From Hyphomicrobiales bacterium (GTDB lineage Bacteria; Pseudomonadota; Alphaproteobacteria; JAPOUT01): 64,000 bases of DNA. Made by a program: the position numbers and the translations under genes. Location: positions 1 through 64,000 of the forward strand of contig JAPOUU010000018.1 of assembly GCA_026708505.1 (NCBI GenBank), written 5' to 3'. This document shows, piece after piece, positions 18,969 to 26,363 of the stretch (positions are counted from its first letter, which is position 1; each line of letters starts with the position of its first letter). The notes below the pieces were generated by a model, which did not search any database, was not told the DNA's origin, and saw only the letters and a list, made by a program, of their open reading frames with translations.

Positions 18969-20506
18969 CGGCGGCCGCCCTGAACGATGCGGTCGAGAAT
19001 CATCGCGCAGAACAGGATGGAAAATCCTGCCAGGATGCCTTGTCCCACGTTGGCATACTGCAATGCCTCCAGCACGTCTTCCCCCAGCCCTTTTGCGCCA
19101 ATCAAGGAGGCTACGACCACCATGGCGAGCGACAACATAATGGTCTGGTTGATTCCGGCCCGGATGGACGGGCTGGCCAGAGGCAGATCGACCCTTGTTA
19201 ACAGGTACCACTTGTTTGCGCCGAAACTAATGGCGGCTTCCCGCACGCTTTCGGGAACGCCTCTCAACCCCAGCACGGTCAGGCGCACGACAGGCGTGCC
19301 GCCGAAAATCATCGTGGTTACAACGGCGGCCGGCTTGCCGGTGCCAAAGAAGGCAATCACGGGAATCATGAAGACGAAAGCCGGCATGGTTTGCATAAAG
19401 TCCATAATCGGCTGGATAAAAGCATAAAACCGCGGGCGGCGGGCGGCAAACATGCCGAGCGGAATGCCGATCAGAATGGACAGGCACGCCGCCGTGCCCA
19501 GCAACGCAAGCGTCGTCATGGCTTTTTCCCAGAATCCCAGAAGCCCGATGTAGGTGAGGAATGCGCCCGAATAGATGGACATTCGCGCGCCAGCCGTCAG
19601 CCATGTGAGCAGTATGATCAGCGACATGATAACGATCCAGGGCGTGTTGACGAAGACAAGCTCCAGCGCATCCAGCATCAACCGGATGCCGTAGGTAATT
19701 CCGTCAAAAAGCACTTCGCCGTTCAGGACGGCCCAGTTGAAGAAGGACTCAACCCAGGAAATTCCGGTCAGGCGAATGTCGGGATCGGTGGGAAAGCCGC
19801 CGAGAAGCGCGAACTGGTCAATGGAACTGTAATGAAGCGCGGCGGCGGCCACGATAAGCACCATGAAAACCGCGCTGAAGAGGATATGCAAGACCGGCAT
19901 GCCCGAGCGCACGGACTTGTTCGACAGCGAATCGGAAAAGCGCGCTTCCAACGCCCAGTTGGCGACAATGGCCTGTGCCGCTTTGGCTGCCAGCAGAATC
20001 ATCACCCCGGTAAGCACCAAGCTCGGACCTTCGGCGGCCAGCGCTTCCGCCTCTGCGCGGATGCCGCCGATGTTGGCTTCCAGCGATTCGACCGTGCGCC
20101 GGTAGACATCGACTTTCTCGGAACCGGATTCGATCGCGGCGGCCAACTGCTGGCGGCGCAGTTCCAGCGTTCCTTCAATCGATGAGATGCGTGCCATGGC
20201 GCTAGCGGCGAGGTCCCCGAACAGCCCTTGCGAGATTCGCACGAAAGCCAGCGTCTCAAGAATGAGAAACGCGAGCGCCCAGGACCAAAGGCCGCGCGCC
20301 CCGAACCAAATCGGACCGAACAAACCGGCCATCGGGTTGAATGTCGGAGTGAAGCGCGACGAAGCGCCAATCCGGTCAAAGTTTCGGATATAATAGTCGG
20401 GGTTGGTGCGCACGAAGGCGCGGATGTTTTCGCGCCGCTCCTCCGCATAGGCGCGTGCGGCTTCGCTGTCGGTATCCTCCAGCGGGTTTACATTGTCATC
20501 CTTCAT
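18965..20506 (-). CDS. proW: Glycine betaine/proline-type ABC transporter permease with N-terminal extension
   Basis: A 513-residue permease, much longer than E. coli ProW (354). The last roughly 190 residues form the usual BPD-type permease domain with the EAA loop (EAAISFGANKWYLLTRVDLP). The N-terminal part is unusual: residues about 53-90 read like a DUF2628-type segment (FNPMAGLFGPIWFGARGLWS followed by a membrane helix), residues about 105-160 look like a coiled coil, and more membrane helices follow. Both ends are coupled: the start overlaps proV by 4 bp, and the stop overlaps the hydrolase start. Role: inner-membrane channel for osmoprotectant or methylated-amine uptake. Confidence 0.9.
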   Translation of the reverse strand: MKDDNVNPLEDTDSEAARAYAEERRENIRAFVRTNPDYYIRNFDRIGASSRFTPTFNPMAGLFGPIWFGARGLWSWALAFLILETLAFVRISQGLFGDLAASAMARISSIEGTLELRRQQLAAAIESGSEKVDVYRRTVESLEANIGGIRAEAEALAAEGPSLVLTGVMILLAAKAAQAIVANWALEARFSDSLSNKSVRSGMPVLHILFSAVFMVLIVAAAALHYSSIDQFALLGGFPTDPDIRLTGISWVESFFNWAVLNGEVLFDGITYGIRLMLDALELVFVNTPWIVIMSLIILLTWLTAGARMSIYSGAFLTYIGLLGFWEKAMTTLALLGTAACLSILIGIPLGMFAARRPRFYAFIQPIMDFMQTMPAFVFMIPVIAFFGTGKPAAVVTTMIFGGTPVVRLTVLGLRGVPESVREAAISFGANKWYLLTRVDLPLASPSIRAGINQTIMLSLAMVVVASLIGAKGLGEDVLEALQYANVGQGILAGFSILFCAMILDRIVQGGRR

Positions 20507-21558
20507 GATACCTCCGTTCCCTCTATCACCGTGCGCAGAAGATCGGCACGCGTTATGACGCCGACATCAACGCCGCCGTCTTCGACCAGAATTGCATTTT
20601 CGTTGCCGATGGCCATGTTGATAAGGTTGCTCAACGTCTCGTTCTCGTTCACCCGCGGAGCATCATCGGGCAGGGGGCCCGCTGCCGCGAGATAGGCTTC
20701 TATCGGCTGCATGACCGCGTGTGCGTGCACGACTTTCAGTCGGGAAATGCCGGAAACGAAATCGGCCACATAATCATCGGCCGGATGCATGACGATATCC
20801 TCGGCGCTTCCAATTTGGACCACCATGCCGTCCCGCATGATGGCGATGCGGTCCCCGAGACGAACCGCTTCGTCCAGGTCGTGCGTTATGAACACCGTGG
20901 TCTTTTTAAGAATTTTGGACAGCCGGATGAATTCGTCCTGCAACTGGCGCCGAATCAGCGGATCAAGCGCCGAGAAAGGCTCGTCCATCAAAAGCACGTC
21001 GGGATTGGCCGCAAGCGCTCGCGCAAGGCCGACGCGCTGCTGCATGCCGCCGGACAGCTCGTGCGCAAATTTTGATCCCCAGGCGCCCAGTTCCACAATG
21101 TCGAGAATGGCGGCGGCCTGGTGCATCCGCTCGTTTTTAGCAACGTGGCGAATCTCCAGGGGCATGGCGACGTTATCCAGCACGGAACGGTGCGGCATCA
21201 GGGCGAAATTTTGAAACACCATGCCGATTTTCCGGTTCCGGAAGTGCTGGAGCTCTTTCGTCCCCAAAGCCATAACATCGGTGCCTTCGATCTCGATCTT
21301 GCCGGCGGTCGGTTCCAGCAACCGGTTGAAATGGCGAACCAGCGTGGATTTGCCGCTGCCCGAAAGCCCCATGACGCAAAAGATCTCGCTGCGGTTTACC
21401 GACAGGCTCACATCGGCAACTCCGACAACGTTGCCCGTTTCAGCCAGAACTTCGGCTTTACTCAGTCCTCGTTCCCGAATGGCCTGCAACGCCAACTCCG
21501 GCTTTGCGCCGAAGATCTTCCAGACATTCGAGATATCGATAACGGTTTCTGCACTCAT
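20503..21558 (-). CDS. proV: Glycine betaine/proline-type ABC transporter ATP-binding protein
   Basis: A 351-residue ATPase of the ProV/OpuAA type. Walker A GLSGSGKST is at residues 64-72, the signature reads ELSGGMQQRVGLARALA and Walker B VLLMDEPFSALDP. After the ATPase domain, about 70 residues resemble a single CBS-like regulatory segment (ILVEDGGVDVGVITRADLLR), as in osmotically gated homologues. It lies between proX, separated by a strong stem-loop, and proW, which it overlaps by 4 bp. Confidence 0.94.
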   Translation of the reverse strand: MSAETVIDISNVWKIFGAKPELALQAIRERGLSKAEVLAETGNVVGVADVSLSVNRSEIFCVMGLSGSGKSTLVRHFNRLLEPTAGKIEIEGTDVMALGTKELQHFRNRKIGMVFQNFALMPHRSVLDNVAMPLEIRHVAKNERMHQAAAILDIVELGAWGSKFAHELSGGMQQRVGLARALAANPDVLLMDEPFSALDPLIRRQLQDEFIRLSKILKKTTVFITHDLDEAVRLGDRIAIMRDGMVVQIGSAEDIVMHPADDYVADFVSGISRLKVVHAHAVMQPIEAYLAAAGPLPDDAPRVNENETLSNLINMAIGNENAILVEDGGVDVGVITRADLLRTVIEGTEVS

Positions 21559-21585
21559 CAGGTTTTACCCTGCCCGTATCGGATT

Positions 21586-21617
21586 GAAACAGCACCGGTT
21601 GAAACCGGTGCTGTTTC
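21586..21617 (-). terminator. Perfect 15-bp stem-loop between proX and proV
   Basis: Arms 21586-21600 (gaaacagcaccggtt) and 21603-21617 are exact reverse complements with two bases between them. It lies just after the proX stop, in the transcript of proX-proV-proW. No clear U-run follows, so it fits a partial terminator or 3'-end stabiliser that keeps binding-protein mRNA in excess over the membrane components. Confidence 0.75.
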
Positions 21618-21636
21618 TTGTTTCACGCTCGTCGAA

Positions 21637-22605
21637 TTACAGACCCAGCATGGTATCGACGCGATCGGAGTTTGCTTCAACCCACTCCTTCGCGACTGCC
21701 GCCGGATCACGATTGTTGGCACTGATCTCGAAGGCCAGATTGCTAACATCATCGGCCGTCAACTCGAAATTGGCAAAGAATTCCGCAATGGCCGGAGACC
21801 GTTCAAGCAACGAGTTTGACCAAGCAATTTGAACTTTCTTCAGCGCATCCTTCGTTGCGACGAAAGAGTTTTCGTACCAATCCGGATCGGCATCGGGCTG
21901 GGTTACTTTGTATTTCTCCGGGTCATACGGCGGCTCGGTCAGCATCTTGACGTCAAACATGAACCAGACTGCGTGGGGCTTGTAACAATAGAAGGCATAA
22001 CCTTCACCCTTGGCAATCGAGTCCTTGATGCGAGCGGTCTTGACCGCTTCCTCGGCGCGGATCGGTTCGATGAAGTCGAGAAGGCCGTAGTCGCGCACCT
22101 TAACTTCGTTCACGTTGGCCGAGGCCCAGCCCGGGGCGCCAATCCACATCTCGCCTCTGCCGTTGCCGTCACTGTCCATCAACTCGGCCACGTCCGGGCG
22201 GCCCAGGTCCGCGATGTCGGTGATGCTGTTGGCTTCGCCAAAATTCTTGGACACGCAGAAGCCCTGGTTGCCTTCGTAGGGGTTGGACGACAGCGTAACC
22301 GTGCCCGCTTCGTCCACATATTTCTTGGTGAAGCTTTCCTGGTTCGGCAGCCAGACATCGGGATGAACGTCAATGTCGCCTTTGCCTTGGTCCATTGCCT
22401 GGAAAATCGCGGCGTTGTTGCCCGGTACATACTCGACCTGTCCGCCGATGCGCGAAGTGACAACCTCGCCCAGCACGTGCGCGATGGCTTGTGCGCCCGT
22501 CCAGGACGGCAAGCCGATTTTGACTTCTTCGTCGGCGAAAGCCGGCAACGCCAGAACGCTGAACGCCGTCGCGAGGCCGAACGATTTTATTAATTGGGTT
22601 CTCAT
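21637..22605 (-). CDS. proX: Glycine betaine/proline-type ABC transporter substrate-binding protein
   Basis: A 322-residue periplasmic binding protein. ATG 22605 follows AGGAGA and gives the signal peptide MRTQLIKSFGLATAFSVLAL with cleavage after AFA; an upstream in-frame ATG at 22668 would spoil the signal and is rejected. The mature start EEVKIGLPSWTGAQAIAHVL and the DVHPDVWLPNQ segment fit the OpuAC/ProX family, which binds quaternary amines with aromatic cages. First gene of the operon; binding specificity (betaine, proline betaine or other) cannot be read. Confidence 0.92.
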   Translation of the reverse strand: MRTQLIKSFGLATAFSVLALPAFADEEVKIGLPSWTGAQAIAHVLGEVVTSRIGGQVEYVPGNNAAIFQAMDQGKGDIDVHPDVWLPNQESFTKKYVDEAGTVTLSSNPYEGNQGFCVSKNFGEANSITDIADLGRPDVAELMDSDGNGRGEMWIGAPGWASANVNEVKVRDYGLLDFIEPIRAEEAVKTARIKDSIAKGEGYAFYCYKPHAVWFMFDVKMLTEPPYDPEKYKVTQPDADPDWYENSFVATKDALKKVQIAWSNSLLERSPAIAEFFANFELTADDVSNLAFEISANNRDPAAVAKEWVEANSDRVDTMLGL

Positions 22606-23077
22606 GGTTTTTCTCCTGTTGGTTTTTATTGGTTCTTCTTTTGATGTGCGCCTTTTTTTTGGAGGCAATTCAAATTCAATAATACAACAAGTTGATTTGG
22701 AGTTGTGAATTTACCGCAGACAATCCGAATCAATGCGGGGTTTTCACTGCAAGTTGAATGAAAAGCATCCTGCCGGGCGCGAAAATTACCGGCATTGTTT
22801 TTTTATTTCTCCCTGTCCTTCCACATAATAATTTGCGATTGCGAACTTGCCCGTATTGCCGAATCCCGCCTGATTCGGGTTAATTCCGCTTTTTCCCCTC
22901 GGTTTCCGCCGGTTTTCTAATTTCTAATCGAAAACAGGGAATCGGGTCGTTGCGGCTTCACGCCGAATTTTATTTGATTAATGGCGGAATTGGGGCGAAT
23001 CGCATACAATTTCGCTTAATTGCACAAGGGAGCAGTTATTTCCCTTTTGTTGTCCCGGTATCAGAGGAGTTTGTTTG
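22606..23077. other. Divergent intergenic region between proX and pccB
   Basis: About 470 bp with no gene-like frame. It should contain the promoters of both the proX operon (leftward) and the pccB operon (rightward). It is AT-rich with several T-runs. GAGGAG at 23064-23069 is the pccB ribosome binding site. I see no clear operator. Confidence 0.6.
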
Positions 23078-24613
23078 ATGAGTAAGCATGTAATGGAGGC
23101 TTTTGAGGAGCGTGCGTCCCGGGCACGTTTGGGCGGAGGTGTTGAGCGTGTCAAGGCGCAGCATGAAAAAGGGAAGTTGAGCGCGCGCGAGCGCATCGAA
23201 CTTTTACTCGATGAGGGAAGTTTCGAAGAGTTCGATATGTTCGTCCAGCATGATTGTCACGATTTTGGCATGGGGGAGAAGCACATTCCCGGCGATGGCG
23301 TTGTGACCGGACATGGTCGTGTGGACGGCCGGCGTGTGTTCGTGTTTGCGAAAGACTTTACGGTTTTCGGGGGATCGCTGTCCCGGACGCATGCGGGCAA
23401 GATTGCGAAGATTCAGGATTTAGCGATGCGTGTAGGCGCGCCGATTGTCGGCTTGTTTGATGCGGGAGGCGCGCGCATTCAGGAGGGGGTTGATGCTTTG
23501 GGAGGTTATGGCGAAGTGTTTCTGCGCAATGTTCTGGCCTCCGGCGTTGTTCCGCAAATTTCCTGCATTATGGGACCGTGCGCGGGCGGGGATGTTTACT
23601 CCCCCGCGATGACGGATTTTATTTTCATGGTGCGGAACAGTTCTTATATGTTCGTGACCGGTCCCGATGTCGTTCGCGCCGTGACCAATGAAGAGGTAAG
23701 CGCGGCGCAATTAGGCGGCGGCGAGATACATACAATGCGCTCGGGCGTTGCGGACGGATTGTTCGCCCATGATGTTGAAGCGATGTCGCAGTTGCGGAGG
23801 TTGTTGTCGTTTTTACCTTCGAGCAACAGGGAGTCGCCGCCGCGCCGTAAGAGTCTCGATCCGGTCAAGCGGACCGAGCCTTCCCTGGAGACTTTGGTTC
23901 CGGACAATCCGAACGTTCCTTATGATGTGAAAGAACTGATATTAAAGATTGTGGACGAGGGGGATTTCTTTGAGTTGCAGGAAGATTATGCGCGCAACAT
24001 CGTCATAGGGTTTGCGCGGATGGACGGGATGCCGGTCGGAGTCGTAGCCAATCAGCCGCTGGTTTTGGCGGGAGTGCTGGATTGCGATGCGTCGCGGAAA
24101 GCCGCCCGTTTTGTCCGTTTTTGCAATGCGTTTTCGATTCCGCTGGTAACGCTGGTGGATGTTCCCGGATTTTTACCGGGCACGTCGCAGGAGTATTCCG
24201 GTTTGATAAAGCACGGAGCGAAACTGTTGTTTGCGTATTCGGAAGTCACGGTTCCGAAGGTTACATTGATTGTTCGCAAAGCGTACGGAGGCGCTTACGT
24301 CGTGATGTCGTCGAAACATATCCGCGGCGATGTGAATTATGCATGGCCGAGCGCGCAGATAGCGGTGATGGGAGCGGCGGGGGCCGTTGAAGTGCTGCAT
24401 CGTCGAGAGCGTGATGATGCCGAAGCGATGGGCAAACACGTCACCGAATATGAAAACCGTTTTTTGAATCCGTTTGTCGCCGCGGAACGCGGTTACATTG
24501 ATGATGTAATTACTCCGGGCGAGACGCGCACGCGGATTTGCGCGGCGCTAAACATGCTAAGCGACAAGCGCTTGGAGAATCCGTCGAAACGGAACGGTAA
24601 TATTCCTCTTTAA
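23078..24613 (+). CDS. pccB: Propionyl-CoA carboxylase beta (carboxyltransferase) subunit
   Basis: A 511-residue acyl-CoA carboxyltransferase that moves CO2 from carboxybiotin to propionyl-CoA, giving methylmalonyl-CoA. ATG 23078 is preferred to the TTG three bases upstream; GAGGAG lies 8 bp ahead. Both crotonase-like halves are intact: GLFDAGGARIQEGVDALGGY and CAGGDVYSPAMTDF in the first, LVDVPGFLPGTSQEYSGLI and RKAYGGAYVVMSSK in the second. These fit the PccB family better than acetyl-CoA carboxylase AccD. Its partner pccA lies 1.75 kb downstream, after two inserted genes. Confidence 0.95.
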   Translation: MSKHVMEAFEERASRARLGGGVERVKAQHEKGKLSARERIELLLDEGSFEEFDMFVQHDCHDFGMGEKHIPGDGVVTGHGRVDGRRVFVFAKDFTVFGGSLSRTHAGKIAKIQDLAMRVGAPIVGLFDAGGARIQEGVDALGGYGEVFLRNVLASGVVPQISCIMGPCAGGDVYSPAMTDFIFMVRNSSYMFVTGPDVVRAVTNEEVSAAQLGGGEIHTMRSGVADGLFAHDVEAMSQLRRLLSFLPSSNRESPPRRKSLDPVKRTEPSLETLVPDNPNVPYDVKELILKIVDEGDFFELQEDYARNIVIGFARMDGMPVGVVANQPLVLAGVLDCDASRKAARFVRFCNAFSIPLVTLVDVPGFLPGTSQEYSGLIKHGAKLLFAYSEVTVPKVTLIVRKAYGGAYVVMSSKHIRGDVNYAWPSAQIAVMGAAGAVEVLHRRERDDAEAMGKHVTEYENRFLNPFVAAERGYIDDVITPGETRTRICAALNMLSDKRLENPSKRNGNIPL

Positions 24614-24634
24614 GGGGGCGCGCCGGATCCCGCC

Positions 24635-25378
24635 ATGTCCAACTTTCCCGAACACTATCCGGCCTTGTTCGGGGGCGGTGCGGGCTTTGAGATTGAAGAT
24701 TTGCGCAGGGAGTATATCTCTTTGCGCGAGAACGCGCCGTCCCGAACTTTGCGCGGGAAAAGATATTTTGTCGGACATGACGGCATTCCCTCGTCCCGCG
24801 GTTATACCAATCGCCGCGAGGAACACAGCGCGATTGCGCTTGTGAATCTTCAACAGGATTGGGAGCATCCGCTCGGAGGAAGTTTTCGGTTTTTGGACTA
24901 TCAAGTCCCCCTGAAAGCGCGGCAGTCGGATGGCGGTATCGGTAAAATCGATATTGTCGGCGTTAACAGCAAAGGAAGATTGATTCTCGTCGAGCTTAAA
25001 GTTGAAAGCAAACATAGCGGTCGCGGGGATTCGCCTTTCTCGGCGCTGTTGCAGGGATTGCGCTATGCCGCCATTGTTGAGGCGAATCTGAAGGCGATTG
25101 CGGCTGAGGCGAGAGGTTTTGGCGTTGAAATTCGGGAGACGGCGCCTGTCGTGCAACTCTTGGCGACGGAAGCGTGGTGGCTGCAGCAGGGATTCAATTT
25201 TTCGGCTGCCGGAAATTCGCAGAAGTATTTTGCCGATTTCATAGACGACATTGAAAGGGAAATAGGCATTACTTTTGAATTCCTTGCCTTCGATCATTTG
25301 AATGTCGTTTTTGGCTTGGACGGGGAGAAGCCCCGGCTTGATCCGATTCCCTCTTTGCGTGCCGTGCCGTTGCGATGA
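24635..25378 (+). CDS. Unrecognised protein with a PD-(D/E)XK nuclease motif (first of a coupled pair)
   Basis: A 247-residue soluble protein with no family I can name. The nuclease pattern is good: acidic pair E62-E63 in an N-terminal helix, D106 in GKIDIVGV, E120 and K122 in LILVELKVES, then Q140-x3-Y144 in LLQGLRYAAIV, which matches the QxxxY motif of RecB-type nucleases. It starts 21 bp after pccB and overlaps the next gene by 4 bp (ATGA), so the two are translated together. It may be a DNA-cleaving defence or repair protein; that is inference from the motif. GC content is a little lower than in the carboxylase genes. Confidence 0.7.
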   Translation: MSNFPEHYPALFGGGAGFEIEDLRREYISLRENAPSRTLRGKRYFVGHDGIPSSRGYTNRREEHSAIALVNLQQDWEHPLGGSFRFLDYQVPLKARQSDGGIGKIDIVGVNSKGRLILVELKVESKHSGRGDSPFSALLQGLRYAAIVEANLKAIAAEARGFGVEIRETAPVVQLLATEAWWLQQGFNFSAAGNSQKYFADFIDDIEREIGITFEFLAFDHLNVVFGLDGEKPRLDPIPSLRAVPLR

Positions 25379-26346
25379 TTTACAAAGACGAGGTTCGCGC
25401 GAACTTGTGGTCCTGGGCGGATGCCAACCACCGGGGACAACTCGACGGCGGTAATCGGGAAAGGCGTCCTCCCGTGCTGGAAAAAGGTTTCGAGGCGGAG
25501 AATGTTCTGGTTTCTCCGGACGGATTCCGCAGCGAAGAGGTTCGTGCGGCCATTCCCGTTCGCGAACGCCATCGCTGGTTTCGCAGTTTGTTTAGTTCCC
25601 AGGCGTTGGCGCAGAGTGTTTTTGGAAACATTCGTGCGTACGGCCGTTTAGATCTTCTTCGGGGTGTTCCGGCGGAATGCGGGCGCGAAGCTTTTTTCCG
25701 GGATAGCGAGGATTGGAGTCTCGATCTCGAGCATAGAATAGGAAGTCTGAACGAACCGCGCCCCACCACCGTTGATGTGTTGTTGCAGAGCTCCGGCAGA
25801 CGCATTGCAGTGGAATGTAAATTCACGGAGGATGAATTTGGCACTTGTTCGCGCACGAGGCTGCCCAAGCAGGACGCACACCATTGCAACGGCAATTATG
25901 AAGTTCAACAAGGACGTCTCGAGCGGTGCGCCTTGAGCGAACAGGGTATTTCATATTGGCGCCATCTTCCGCAATTGTTTGACTGGCCGGCGGACAGGAA
26001 TCATGCGCCTTGTCCGTTTGCGGACGTTTATCAACTGGCGCGCAACGCCCTTGCCGCAACGCTTTCACCTGCGGGTGAGTTCGATTCGGAAAGCGGACAC
26101 ATGCTGCTCGTGTATGACGACCGCAATCCGGAGTTCCACCCGGATGGCCGCGGCAGCAGACAGTGGCGGATGGCTTTGGAGGCATGCCGAGTGGATGGCT
26201 TGCTTCGACGTATAAGCTGGCAGAGGTTGCTCGGATCCCTTTCCGGTGCGGGAGAGTTGCAATGGCTTTTGGACGCTTTGGAGCGCAAGTATGGGCTACT
26301 CTCGGAATTGCCGCCTAAATCCAATATCGACTCTTTGCTAAAATAG
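25375..26346 (+). CDS. PD-(D/E)XK nuclease-like protein, PGN_0703-type (second of a coupled pair)
   Basis: A 323-residue protein resembling PGN_0703-like putative restriction endonucleases. The core is D134 in TTVDVLLQ and E147-C-K149 in RIAVECKFTEDEFG. It is followed by a cysteine-spaced stretch (C148, C158, C171, C185) around CNGNYEVQQGRLERCALSEQ, which might hold a metal or simply be family-conserved. Start overlaps the previous gene; the end is 17 bp before pccA. Nothing predicts a methyltransferase partner nearby, so a classic restriction-modification system is not supported. Function unknown. Confidence 0.7.
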   Translation: MIYKDEVRANLWSWADANHRGQLDGGNRERRPPVLEKGFEAENVLVSPDGFRSEEVRAAIPVRERHRWFRSLFSSQALAQSVFGNIRAYGRLDLLRGVPAECGREAFFRDSEDWSLDLEHRIGSLNEPRPTTVDVLLQSSGRRIAVECKFTEDEFGTCSRTRLPKQDAHHCNGNYEVQQGRLERCALSEQGISYWRHLPQLFDWPADRNHAPCPFADVYQLARNALAATLSPAGEFDSESGHMLLVYDDRNPEFHPDGRGSRQWRMALEACRVDGLLRRISWQRLLGSLSGAGELQWLLDALERKYGLLSELPPKSNIDSLLK

Positions 26347-26363
26347 ATTAGGATTGTAGCGTT

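Noticed and set aside
22825-22855. A tttgcgattgcgaa stretch upstream of pccB resembling the paired TTTGCAAA site of the propionyl-CoA regulator PccR/ScfR
   Set aside because: Spacing and bases do not match the paired motif well enough, and no such regulator gene is in the window.
24635-26346. Restriction-modification system between pccB and pccA
   Set aside because: Nuclease-like motifs are there, but no methyltransferase or specificity gene is adjacent, so I report only a nuclease-like pair.
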